Shown here in pieces: positions 1 through 5,076 of a stretch of DNA of 5,076 nt (its first letter is position 1; every line of letters begins with the position of its first letter). The stretch comes from Actinomycetes bacterium (GTDB lineage Bacteria; Actinomycetota; Acidimicrobiia; Acidimicrobiales; Palsa-688): assembly GCA_021798075.1 (NCBI GenBank), contig JAJZYO010000188.1, positions 1 through 5,076 on the forward strand, read 5' to 3'. The notes beneath the pieces were generated by a model. It ran no database searches. It was given only the letters and a program-made list of their open reading frames with translations, and was not told the origin of the DNA. The translations under genes and the position numbers were made by a program.

Positions 1-2
1 CG

Positions 3-590
3 ATCCCCAGGCCACCCAGGATCCCGTTGGGGTCCGACCAGGTGATGGCCTTGCCCGCCGTGGAGGCGATGTTCAGCACATACTGCGTGGCGCCGCTCAC
101 CGTCGTCGGCAGCACCGTGGCGGTGAAGTTCGCCCGTACTGGCGCTTCTACTATGCGGATCGGGGGCATATACAAGCCCAACGCCGTGGTCGGGAGCTAC
201 GTCGTTAGCGAGGCGTTTTACCGTTCCCACTTCAGCCGACCACTCCCGGGGGGCGTGCTCCTCTCTGCCAATGACCCGGCGAAGGTGCAAAGAGAAGTGG
301 AGCGCGTGCTCAGCGCCTACCCGACCGTTAAAGTCCAGACCAGGGCCCAGTTTGAAAAGTCCTCGATTCCCAGTGTCAACCAACTTCTCACCCTGGCGTA
401 CGCCCTGCTCGCTCTCGAGGTGCTCGCGGCGCTCATGCTGTCGGTGTTCGAGCGAACGCGGGAGATCGGCCTGCTCCGGGCCGTGGGCATGAAGGGCGCC
501 AAGTCTGCTCGATGGTCCGCTCTGAGTCGGTCATCCTGTCTGTGTTCGGCGCGGTCATCGGTATCGTGGTCGGGACCGGCATGGGTGTAG
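3..590 (+). CDS. FtsX/MacB-like ABC transporter permease, first segment (partial at left edge, frameshifted)
   Basis: This is the C-terminal part of an ABC transporter permease of the FtsX/MacB family. The family forms membrane subunits that pair with an ATPase to move lipoproteins, peptides or drugs, or to signal across the envelope. Recognisable sequence starts near base 105-111 with GSTVAVKFARTG and the beta-rich extracytoplasmic stretch MRIGGIYKPNAVVGSYVVSE. A membrane segment follows (bases about 378-447, NQLLTLAYALLALEVLAALM), then the family signature FERTREIGLLRAVGM (447-491). After about base 492 this frame no longer resembles the family (Arg/Ser/Cys-rich to 590) and the true continuation is one frame back. 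The TTG at 27 is not a credible start: the frame is open to the window edge and the gene must begin further left. Bases 1 to about 105 do not look like FtsX in any + frame. The family assignment is firm; the substrate is unknown. Confidence 0.8.
   Translation: MPRPPRIPLGSDQVMALPAVEAMFSTYCVAPLTVVGSTVAVKFARTGASTMRIGGIYKPNAVVGSYVVSEAFYRSHFSRPLPGGVLLSANDPAKVQREVERVLSAYPTVKVQTRAQFEKSSIPSVNQLLTLAYALLALEVLAALMLSVFERTREIGLLRAVGMKGAKSARWSALSRSSCLCSARSSVSWSGPAWV
491..497 (+). other. -1 frameshift site in the permease gene
   Basis: Upstream codons lie in frame with base 489 (ATG, Met of RAVGM). Downstream homologous codons lie in frame with base 494 (GGG CGC CAA GTC, GRQV). One base is missing between them, in or beside the run AAGGG at 492-496. 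No X XXY YYZ slippery heptamer is present, so programmed frameshifting is unlikely. Either the gene is a pseudogene or a base was dropped from the sequence. Confidence 0.75.
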
Positions 591-748
591 CCTTCGTGTC
601 TGCCCTGAGGCTCACCAGCACTTCCGTGCCCGTCTCGAGCCTGGTCGTCTTCTTGGTGCCCTCGGCCTTGCTCGGTGTCATAGCCGTGAGCTGGCCAGCG
701 CGCCCCGCGGCGAAGCTGGAGGTCCTAGCGGCCATCGCTAGTGAATGA
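494..748 (+). CDS. FtsX/MacB-like ABC transporter permease, C-terminal segment after -1 frameshift
   Basis: This is the last part of the same permease, read one frame back from the first segment. It opens with GRQVCSMVRSESVILSVFGA, the usual continuation of the RxxGM signature, so similarity begins near base 494 rather than at the ATG at 512. Two membrane segments follow (bases about 530-595 and 635-691). The protein ends with the typical FtsX tail PARPAAKLEVLAAIASE, where the PAR(R)AA..VL.AIA pattern is characteristic, and stops at TGA 746-748. No ribosome binding site suggests independent initiation at 512. Joined across the frameshift, the two segments make a normal permease C-terminus with three membrane helices visible, so the piece is a fragment and not a separate small gene. 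Confidence 0.78.
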   Translation, partial: GRQVCSMVRSESVILSVFGAVIGIVVGTGMGVAFVSALRLTSTSVPVSSLVVFLVPSALLGVIAVSWPARPAAKLEVLAAIASE

Positions 749-790
749 TACCTTCGCGGCCTCGATGACTACGCTTGGCTGCGATGGGGA

Positions 791-796
791 AAGGAG
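791..796 (+). promoter_or_regulatory. Ribosome binding site supporting a TTG start
   Basis: AAGGAG sits 6 bases before TTG 803. It is a strong Shine-Dalgarno match and decides the non-ATG start of the small PH-like protein. Confidence 0.75.
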
Positions 797-802
797 CCAC
801 TT

Positions 803-1156
803 TTGGCTGAACTTGTCGTAGAAGGTGACGAGGTTGTACTGCGGTTGAGCGAAGCAGAGAAGATAGAGGCGGTCCATGGGGATCTCCGGGCCCCGCTCTC
901 GTCCGTGCGAGGCGTCGAGGTGCTCGATGACGCGCACCGGCCAGCCGACTTGGCGGGTTTCCGCATCGGGGCCCGGATCCCCGGCTTCGTCGAGGTGGCG
1001 ACCGTGACGGGCGCGAACAAGAAGATATTCGCGGCCGTCCACCATGGCACGCCGAGGGGCGTCCGGGTCCGCCTGGAGGGGACCTCCTGGGACGAGTGGA
1101 TCGTCGGCTGTGCCGCCCCTGAGGCGGTTGCCGCGAGCCTTCAGCGAGAAGGCTAG
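803..1156 (+). CDS. Small PH-like domain hypothetical protein
   Basis: This encodes a 117-residue soluble protein with no signal peptide or membrane segment. From memory of similar actinobacterial proteins, it resembles a small uncharacterised family often described as bacterial PH-like. Its alternating beta pattern runs from MAELVVEGDEVVLRLSEAEK through LSSVRGVEVLDD and KKIFAAVHHGTPRGVRVRLEG to a C-terminal segment (APEAVAASLQ) that could form the capping helix of a PH-like fold. It starts at TTG 803, chosen because AAGGAG lies at 791-796 with 6 bases of spacing. The gene begins 54 bp after the permease stop, so co-transcription is possible. Its stop (TAG 1154-1156) overlaps the stop of the opposing tetR gene. 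The reading frame is convincing; no biochemical role can be given. Confidence 0.8.
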   Translation: MAELVVEGDEVVLRLSEAEKIEAVHGDLRAPLSSVRGVEVLDDAHRPADLAGFRIGARIPGFVEVATVTGANKKIFAAVHHGTPRGVRVRLEGTSWDEWIVGCAAPEAVAASLQREG

Positions 1157-1770
1157 AGGGTCTTTGGCAGCACGCTCGTGACCTCTGGGCTTGCGCTCTC
1201 GCGCGAATAGAGGCCGAGCGCGCCGCAGGCTGCGGCGACGGCGGCACAGCGGACTACCGCCCTGTCCTCGCCGGGCTGGGCACGCACGATAGCGGCGTGA
1301 ACGGCGCCGATTGCGGCCCTCACACGCGTCCGCTCGGCGGTGCCGGGGTTGTCTGTCCCCGAGAGTATCTGGGCGAAGCGCTCGAAGAGGCCGTGGGCAG
1401 ACTTGAAGACCGGGCAGCGCCGGGCCGAGGGGTCGTTTGCGAGCACCCTGATCAAGTCCTCGTGGCTAATAACCAGATCTACGTACTTCGCTATCACTTG
1501 GCGGCGAGCGGCGCGTGAAGGGCCCCGCGTCGCCCCGTCCAAGAGGTCCTGGAGGCTCGCCAATGCCGGCGCCAGGAGCGCCTCGAGCAGGTCGTCCTTG
1601 GTGCGGAAGTGGTAATAGAGGGCGGCTTTGGTGAAACCGAGGCTCTCGGAGATCTCCCGGGTGGAAGTGGCGGCGAAGCCGTGGTCGGCGATCAGCTGCA
1701 AGGCGACCTCGAGGATCCGGTCCCGCGTCCGGTCGCGGGCCAGGTGGTCGATTGTCACATTCGCTTGCAT
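1153..1770 (-). CDS. TetR/AcrR-family transcriptional regulator
   Basis: This 205-aa protein is a typical-length TetR repressor. The N-terminal helix-turn-helix covers residues about 15-61: TRDRILEVALQLIADHGF, then TSTREISESLGFTKAALYYHF and the trailing RTKDDLLEALL. The YYHF block is the hallmark of recognition helix 3 and the start of helix 4. Residues about 65-205 form the variable ligand-binding and dimerisation region, so the inducer cannot be read from sequence. The frame extends 40 codons upstream, but the ATG at 1770-1768 is preferred: GGGAAGGG lies just before it with suitable spacing, the HTH starts at a normal distance, and the extension would run through the divergent promoter. It faces away from the MMPL exporter gene across 134 bp, the classic layout of a repressor controlling its neighbour and itself. 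The 3' end overlaps the convergent PH-like gene by 4 bp. Confidence 0.92.
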   Translation of the reverse strand: MQANVTIDHLARDRTRDRILEVALQLIADHGFAATSTREISESLGFTKAALYYHFRTKDDLLEALLAPALASLQDLLDGATRGPSRAARRQVIAKYVDLVISHEDLIRVLANDPSARRCPVFKSAHGLFERFAQILSGTDNPGTAERTRVRAAIGAVHAAIVRAQPGEDRAVVRCAAVAAACGALGLYSRESASPEVTSVLPKTL

Positions 1771-1791
1771 AGTCAGCCCTTCCCACTGACA

Positions 1792-1797
1792 ATAGTA
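1792..1797 (-). promoter_or_regulatory. Candidate -10 box for tetR
   Basis: On the minus strand TACTAT lies about 22 bases before the tetR start codon. The corresponding -35 position (TAGGCG) is poor, so the promoter may be weak or recognised without a good -35. The + strand promoter lies just beyond it, so the two promoters are back to back. Confidence 0.35.
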
Positions 1798-1806
1798 GCA
1801 AACCAC

Positions 1807-1835
1807 TTGACGGGCGCCTAGTAAGTACCTACCAT
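1807..1835 (+). promoter_or_regulatory. Candidate promoter for the MMPL gene
   Basis: TTGACG (1807-1812) is a 5/6 match to the sigma-70 type -35 box. It is followed after exactly 17 bp by TACCAT (1830-1835), a 4/6 match to TATAAT that keeps the TA start and the AT end. Transcription would start near 1842, leaving a leader of about 60 bases before ATG 1905. The overlap with the inverted repeat fits repression by the divergent TetR protein. Confidence 0.5.
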
Positions 1836-1845
1836 TCGACAGGTA
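1826..1845. promoter_or_regulatory. Candidate TetR operator (TACCT-N10-AGGTA inverted repeat)
   Basis: TACCT (1826-1830) and AGGTA (1841-1845) form a perfect 5-bp inverted repeat around a 10-bp spacer, midway between the divergent genes. It overlaps the candidate + strand -10 box at 1830-1835. The arms are short, so the repeat is suggestive and unproven. Position and size suit a TetR dimer that would block mmpL transcription. On the minus strand, CTTACCTG and CTTACTAG also flank this region and could extend the site. Confidence 0.45.
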
Positions 1846-1890
1846 AGCTAACGGCGGGCCAGGTCGGTCCGGGCGTCGCCATCGATCCAT

Positions 1891-1895
1891 AGGAG
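1891..1895 (+). promoter_or_regulatory. Ribosome binding site of the MMPL gene
   Basis: AGGAG with 9 bases to ATG 1905 fixes the start of the transporter. Confidence 0.7.
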
Positions 1896-1904
1896 CTAGC
1901 GAGC

Positions 1905-2780
1905 ATGTTCTACCGACTCGGCCGGGCCGTCGTTGGGCACCCCTGGAGGGTGATCGGTGCGTGGGTGGTCGCTGCCGTCGCGATCATCGGGCTGTCGCCA
2001 AAGTTGGCGACGACCAGCAATGAGGCCTCTTTCCTCCCCAAGCACTACCAGTCGGTCCAGGCCCAGGACCTCCAGCAGAAGGCGTTTCCGACTGCGGCCG
2101 CGCCAGCGGCCGTGGTCGTGTTCGAGCGCGCCGACGGCAAGGCTCTTACCGCCGCCGACTCCGCCAAAGTGGCAGCTATCTCTTCGCAATTGGCGTCGAA
2201 ACATATCCCGACGCTCGGCGCCTTCCAGGTCGGCAAGCCCTCGCCCAACCACCTCGTGCAGACCATCGGGGTGCAGATGCCCAATTCCTCTGGGCAGCTC
2301 ACCAACCAACAGGTGGATGGGGTGAAGACCTTGCGCACCGACCTCGCTTCGGCGGTGTCTGGCACCGACCTGCGGGCCGGTGTAACGGGGACGGCGGCCC
2401 AGTTCGTCGACCAGCAGCAGTCCGGCGCCAAAGCCAACAAGATCGTTGCGCTCGGCACCATCGTCATCATCCTCGTCCTCCTGCTCGTCATCTTCAGGAG
2501 CCCGATCATCGCCTTGTTGCCGGTGCTCGCGATCGGCGTTGTCTCTCAGGTGTCAACGGGGCTCATCGCTTCGGCGAGCAAGGCGTTCGGGTTGAATATC
2601 GACAACACCGTTACTGCGATGCTCATCGTGGTGCTCTTCGGGGTTGGTACGGACTACATATTGTTCCTACTGTTCCGCTACCGCGAGCGCCTGCGGGCCG
2701 GCGAGGCCTCGAAGCGGCTATGGTCAGCGCCGTCGGGAGGGTCGGCCCAGCCATTGCTACCGCGGCCGGCGCCGTGGTGA
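1905..2780 (+). CDS. MMPL/RND-family transporter, N-terminal half (frameshifted)
   Basis: This is the first half of an MMPL-family (RND superfamily) inner-membrane transporter, a proton-driven exporter of lipids, hydrophobic metabolites or drugs. The start MFYRLGRAVVGHPWRVIGAWVV is typical of the family. TM1 is about residues 16-31. A large extracytoplasmic loop (about 32-178) follows, then TM2-TM4 at about 179-197, 199-222 and 236-258. FGVGTDYILFLLFRYRERL carries the Asp-Tyr pair (D250, Y251) that matches the proton-relay residues known from MmpL3. The usual cytosolic continuation is lost after about residue 268: from RLWSAPSGG to the stop at 2778-2780 the frame is non-homologous. The rest of the protein resumes one frame back. 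The gene is transcribed divergently from tetR. Substrate is unknown; family certainty is high. Confidence 0.9.
   Translation: MFYRLGRAVVGHPWRVIGAWVVAAVAIIGLSPKLATTSNEASFLPKHYQSVQAQDLQQKAFPTAAAPAAVVVFERADGKALTAADSAKVAAISSQLASKHIPTLGAFQVGKPSPNHLVQTIGVQMPNSSGQLTNQQVDGVKTLRTDLASAVSGTDLRAGVTGTAAQFVDQQQSGAKANKIVALGTIVIILVLLLVIFRSPIIALLPVLAIGVVSQVSTGLIASASKAFGLNIDNTVTAMLIVVLFGVGTDYILFLLFRYRERLRAGEASKRLWSAPSGGSAQPLLPRPAPW
2709..2716 (+). other. -1 frameshift site in the MMPL gene
   Basis: The upstream frame (codons in phase with 1905) matches the family up to GEAS (about base 2711). The downstream frame (codons in phase with 2714, GCG GCT ATG GTC) continues it as AAMVSAVGRVGPAI. Adding a single base in or beside TCGAAGCG restores one frame of about 750 codons across 1905-4156. 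No slippery heptamer is visible here. Confidence 0.8.
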
Positions 2781-4156
2781 TCGCGTTCCTCGCGCTAACC
2801 CTTTCAAGCCTCGGGCTCTTCCGTTCGCTCGGGCCCGCGCTTGCTATCGCGGTCGCAACGACGCTCGTCGCGGGGCTGACGCTCATCCCCGCCATAGTTT
2901 CCCTCGTTGGCACGAGGGTCTTCTGGCCGTCTTCGTCGTGGAAGAGCGAGCCGGCCGCCGCCCGCTTCGCGGCCCTTGGGCGCTTGCTCGGCCGGCGTCC
3001 CGGCCGGTTCGCGGCCGCTAGTGGCGGCGTCCTCGCCCTGCTTGCGATAGTGGCTCTCGGCTTTCACCCGACCTTCGACTTGAACTCCGGGAGCACGGCG
3101 ACTTCGCAGTCGGCCGTGTACAGCAACGTCTTGTTGAAGGGCTTCGCGGCAGGCACGACACAGCCGAGCGAGGTGCTCCTCTCGTCGACCACTGGGCGAC
3201 CTCTCGATGTCGGTGCGCTCGAGGCGTACCGCGAACGCCTCCTCGCCGCCCAGGGTGTTGCGGAGGTGAGCAGGCCGAGGCTGGCGCAGTCGGGCAAAGT
3301 CGCCGATTACGAGGTCGTGCTCAAGGCCTCTGGCGCGTCCGAAGCGGCCATGACCACGTTGCGAGGGCCACTGGAGCGGGCGGTGAAGACCGCACCGGCG
3401 GGCACCCGGCCGGTGATCGGTGGGATCACCTCGGTGTACGTGGACCTACAAAAGGCGATGAACCATGACTACGGCCTGGTCTTCCCGGTTGCGGCGGCAC
3501 TGATCCTTCTAATCCTCGCCCTGCTGCTCCGGAGCCTCGTAGCACCCTGGTACCTGATGGCCGCGGTTGGCCTCGGTTTCGCCGCGACTCTCGGTGCCGC
3601 AGTCGGGGTCTTCCAAGACCTGGGTGGTTCGAGCGGGCTCACCTTCATACTGCCGATCGTCATGTACCTCTTCGTCGTGGCCCTCGGGACCGACTACAAC
3701 ATCTTGATGGTCTCGCGCCTCCGGGAGGAGGCGGGCGAGGGCAATAACCCGCGGGACGCCGCTGCCATGGCCCTTCGCCACGCAGGCCCGACGATCGCTT
3801 CGGCCGGACTGATCCTGGCGGGGACGTTTGCCACCTTGATGCTCGCCGGAGGTAGCACGCTCAGCCAGATGGGCTTCGCAGTGTCGTTCGGGATCGTTGT
3901 CGCTGCCTTCGTGATGGCAATGTTCCTGACGCCGTCGGTGACGGCCATGCTCGGGGAGCGGGCTTGGTGGCCGGGCCACGGCACCGGTGGCCACGGCACC
4001 GATGGCCACGGTTCCGGCGGCCACGGTTCCGGCGGCCACGGTTCCGGCGGCTACCATACCGGTGGTGGCGGGCGGACGGCGAGATTGGACGCCGGTTCGG
4101 GTAGCTTGGCTGGCGCCGGAGCGGTCAGGTCCGATGTCCCGGCAGAGGTGCCGTAG
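2720..4156 (+). CDS. MMPL/RND-family transporter, C-terminal half with Gly/His-repeat tail (frameshifted)
   Basis: This is the second half of the MMPL transporter. Numbering from the ATG at 2720, VGRVGPAIATAAGAVVIAF and LAIAVATTLVAGLTLIPAIVSLVG are TM5 and TM6. GRRPGRF marks the start of the second repeat, with TM7 at about 101-115. The second extracytoplasmic loop spans about 116-250. TM8-TM12 follow, including GTDYNILMVSRLREE with the second conserved Asp-Tyr pair (D324, Y325). The membrane part ends at LTPSVTAMLGERAWW, the normal family end. Beyond it lies an unusual cytosolic tail of about 60 residues: five GHGxG/D units, one decayed unit, then a Gly/Ala-rich end. The ATG at 2720 is an internal Met within a conserved motif and has no convincing ribosome binding site, so this is a continuation and not a separate gene. 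Joined to the first half it gives about 750 aa, close to normal MMPL length. Confidence 0.9.
   Translation: MVSAVGRVGPAIATAAGAVVIAFLALTLSSLGLFRSLGPALAIAVATTLVAGLTLIPAIVSLVGTRVFWPSSSWKSEPAAARFAALGRLLGRRPGRFAAASGGVLALLAIVALGFHPTFDLNSGSTATSQSAVYSNVLLKGFAAGTTQPSEVLLSSTTGRPLDVGALEAYRERLLAAQGVAEVSRPRLAQSGKVADYEVVLKASGASEAAMTTLRGPLERAVKTAPAGTRPVIGGITSVYVDLQKAMNHDYGLVFPVAAALILLILALLLRSLVAPWYLMAAVGLGFAATLGAAVGVFQDLGGSSGLTFILPIVMYLFVVALGTDYNILMVSRLREEAGEGNNPRDAAAMALRHAGPTIASAGLILAGTFATLMLAGGSTLSQMGFAVSFGIVVAAFVMAMFLTPSVTAMLGERAWWPGHGTGGHGTDGHGSGGHGSGGHGSGGYHTGGGGRTARLDAGSGSLAGAGAVRSDVPAEVP
3974..4063 (+). repeat. 15-bp in-frame tandem repeat encoding GHGxG (His/Gly-rich tail)
   Basis: Six consecutive 15-bp units are in frame with the MMPL gene. 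Units 1-2 read ggccacggcaccggt (with gat ending unit 2). Units 3-5 (4004-4048) are identical copies of ggccacggttccggc. Unit 6 (4049-4063) has decayed to GYHTG. The product is G-H-G-T/S-G/D repeated, with six histidines evenly spaced except in the last unit. The family topology puts this tail in the cytoplasm, where such a spacing could bind Zn, Ni or Cu. The identical central copies indicate recent expansion or homogenisation. Confidence 0.9.
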
Positions 4157-4194
4157 GGAACGAGGTGCCGCAAGGAACGAGGCGCGGTAGGGAA
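4147..4194 (+). repeat. Imperfect 17-bp tandem repeat downstream of the MMPL gene
   Basis: Units at 4147-4163 (ggtgccgtagggaacga) and 4164-4180 (ggtgccgcaaggaacga) differ at two positions. A partial, more diverged third unit begins at 4181 (ggcgcggtaggga). The first unit contains the MMPL stop codon (4154-4156). The repeat ends at the start of the hairpin. Function is unknown. Confidence 0.7.
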
Positions 4195-4218
4195 AACTGC
4201 GCCGGGCTTGGCGCAGTT
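4195..4218. terminator. Perfect hairpin between convergent genes, probable terminator
   Basis: AACTGCGCC (4195-4203) and GGCGCAGTT (4210-4218) form a perfect 9-bp stem around a 6-base loop. It lies 38 bp after the MMPL stop and 110 bp beyond the lysR stop. Read on the minus strand the stem runs into TTTTCCC, a short T run typical of intrinsic termination. On the plus strand only GTTG follows, so termination there would be weaker. It probably ends transcripts from both sides. Confidence 0.6.
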
Positions 4219-4328
4219 GTTGAGCCTCGCAGTCGAACCTCCGCTTGCTCAGCGCCACTTCGGGACGGGCGTAGGTACAGCCAGAGGCCAGCACCTGCCT
4301 GACCTTCCCATGTGGGGTAGCGCCATAG
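4219..4328. other. Intergenic remainder with no recognised feature
   Basis: No convincing reading frame, promoter or repeat was seen between the hairpin and the end of the LysR gene. Open frames here are antisense or out-of-frame extensions without family resemblance. Confidence 0.5.
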
Positions 4329-5076
4329 TCATGCGTGGTAGTCGGAGCGGGCCGCTATGCCGACCAACCGAGAAGCGGCTGCTGCTGGTAGCCGAGATCC
4401 CGCCCACACTGCACGGATGGAGCGGCGGAGCGGCAAGTCCTCGCAGGGCACTGCCACCAGTTGGCCGGAGTCCAGCTCGTAGCGGACGGCGAGGGACGAC
4501 ACAACAGAGGGCGCGGACCCCGCGGTCACGGCGGCTTTGATGGCTGTGGTGGACCCTAGCTCCATCGCGGTGGACATGCGGAGGCCGTGGGCGGCCAGGG
4601 CGTCGGCAAGGACCTGGCGCGTTCCCGAGCCTCTCTCGCGAAGCACGAGGGGAGTGACCGCGAGCTGGCCCGGCGTGATGGCTCGCCGGCGCCTCGCCCA
4701 GGGGTGCGCCGGCGAGACCACGATCACGAGTTCGTCGGCCAGGAGCTCCTTCGAACGCAGGCGGTGCGGTGGCCGAGGGCCCTCGATGAAGCCCAGCTCC
4801 ACGCTGCCCGCGGCGACCAGCTCCACGACATGCGCGCTGTTTCCCATCTCCAGGGATACCGTTGTGGCAGGCATCTCGGTAGCTAGCTGCTGGAGCCACC
4901 GGGGTACCAAGTACTCAGCGACGGTCAGGCTTGCGGCCAAATGAACATGGGAGTTCCGGTGGGCCCTGAGCGCCGCTGTACCCGACAGGAGGGTTCGCAC
5001 ATCGGCGAGGACGGCGGCGGCCCACTCGGCCGTCGCGGCGCCGGCGACGGTGAGCCGGGCGCCGGTCGTGGCCCTT
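4329..5076 (-). CDS. LysR-type transcriptional regulator (5' end beyond window)
   Basis: The visible 248 residues are most of a LysR-type regulator, normally about 300 aa, so the first 50 or so residues with most of the winged HTH lie beyond the right edge. The first visible residues (RATTGARLTVAGAATAEWAAAVLAD) are the end of the DNA-binding wing and the linker helix. The effector-binding domain starts at HVHLAASLTVAEYLVPRWL. It contains GNSAHVVELVAAGSVELGFIEGP, DELVIVVSPAHPWARRR, TPLVLRERGSGTRQVL and LELGSTTAIKAAVTAG, an order and wording typical of the CysL-like periplasmic-binding-protein group. These proteins act as cytosolic tetramers that sense a small metabolite. GTG 5000 is not the start because the frame is open and family-like upstream of it. 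The gene converges on the MMPL gene, so it is not obviously part of the tetR-mmpL unit. Its target probably lies to the right. Confidence 0.9.
   Translation of the reverse strand, partial: RATTGARLTVAGAATAEWAAAVLADVRTLLSGTAALRAHRNSHVHLAASLTVAEYLVPRWLQQLATEMPATTVSLEMGNSAHVVELVAAGSVELGFIEGPRPPHRLRSKELLADELVIVVSPAHPWARRRRAITPGQLAVTPLVLRERGSGTRQVLADALAAHGLRMSTAMELGSTTAIKAAVTAGSAPSVVSSLAVRYELDSGQLVAVPCEDLPLRRSIRAVWAGSRLPAAAASRLVGIAARSDYHA

Noticed and set aside
27..29. TTG at 27 as the permease start
   Set aside because: The frame is open to the window edge, no ribosome binding site is seen, and most of an FtsX-type permease would be missing.
491..497. Programmed -1 ribosomal frameshifting in the permease
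   Set aside because: The shift direction would fit, but no X XXY YYZ slippery heptamer is present and these families are not known for it. The same reasoning applies to the MMPL site at 2709-2716.
738..1247. Minus-strand 169-aa frame over the PH-like gene
   Set aside because: Composition is Arg/Ser/Pro-rich with no motif, typical of an antisense shadow in GC-rich DNA; it lies opposite a well-supported gene and runs into tetR out of frame.
1771..1890. 40-residue N-terminal extension of the TetR protein up to base 1890
   Set aside because: It lacks family resemblance, runs through the divergent promoter region, and the inner ATG at 1770 has a good ribosome binding site and normal distance to the HTH.
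2720..2722. Independent start of a second MMPL gene at ATG 2720
   Set aside because: The Met lies inside a conserved motif, codons just upstream in the same frame already match the family, and no good ribosome binding site precedes it.
3974..4063. CRISPR-like array
   Set aside because: The 15-bp units are contiguous with no spacers and are in frame with the MMPL coding sequence; this is a coding tandem repeat.
3509..4294. Minus-strand 261-aa frame opposite the MMPL C-terminal half
   Set aside because: It is charged, low in hydrophobic patterning, includes the antisense of the GHG repeat, and lies opposite clear membrane segments; an antisense shadow.

Overview
This 5.1 kb window is GC-rich, with strongly G/C-biased third codon positions, AGGAG-type ribosome binding sites and one TTG start. 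The gene families (an FtsX-like permease, a TetR/MMPL pair, and a small PH-like protein of a type I associate with actinobacteria) suggest a high-GC actinobacterium. An uncultured or acidimicrobial lineage is possible, but that is inference only. No rRNA, tRNA, CRISPR array or insertion sequence was seen.

Layout, left to right: (1) The 3' part of an FtsX/MacB-type ABC transporter permease on +. It runs in from the left edge, with an apparent loss of FtsX similarity before about base 105 and a -1 frameshift near base 492-496. (2) A small PH-like hypothetical protein on + (803-1156, TTG start). (3) A TetR-family repressor on - (1153-1770), whose stop codon overlaps that of gene 2 in a shared CTAG. 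(4) A 134-bp divergent control region (1771-1904) with a candidate promoter on each strand and a TACCT/AGGTA inverted repeat that touches the + strand -10 box. (5) An MMPL/RND-type membrane transporter on + (1905-4156). It would be about 750 aa, but is split by a second -1 frameshift near 2709-2716, and it ends in a Gly/His repeat tail. (6) An intergenic stretch (4157-4328) with a 17-bp imperfect tandem repeat and a perfect 9-bp-stem hairpin, probably a shared terminator. (7) A LysR-type regulator on - (4329 to the right edge), whose N-terminal DNA-binding part lies outside the window.

The clearest functional unit is the divergent tetR-mmpL pair, the usual arrangement of a ligand-sensing repressor controlling a neighbouring exporter. 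The two frameshifts have the same direction, both lie next to short purine runs, and both interrupt otherwise well-conserved proteins. Base drop-out in the assembly therefore explains them at least as well as true gene decay. I saw no convincing new biological system. The most unusual items are the His/Gly repeat tail on the MMPL protein, the possible breakpoint at the left edge, and the paired frameshifts.
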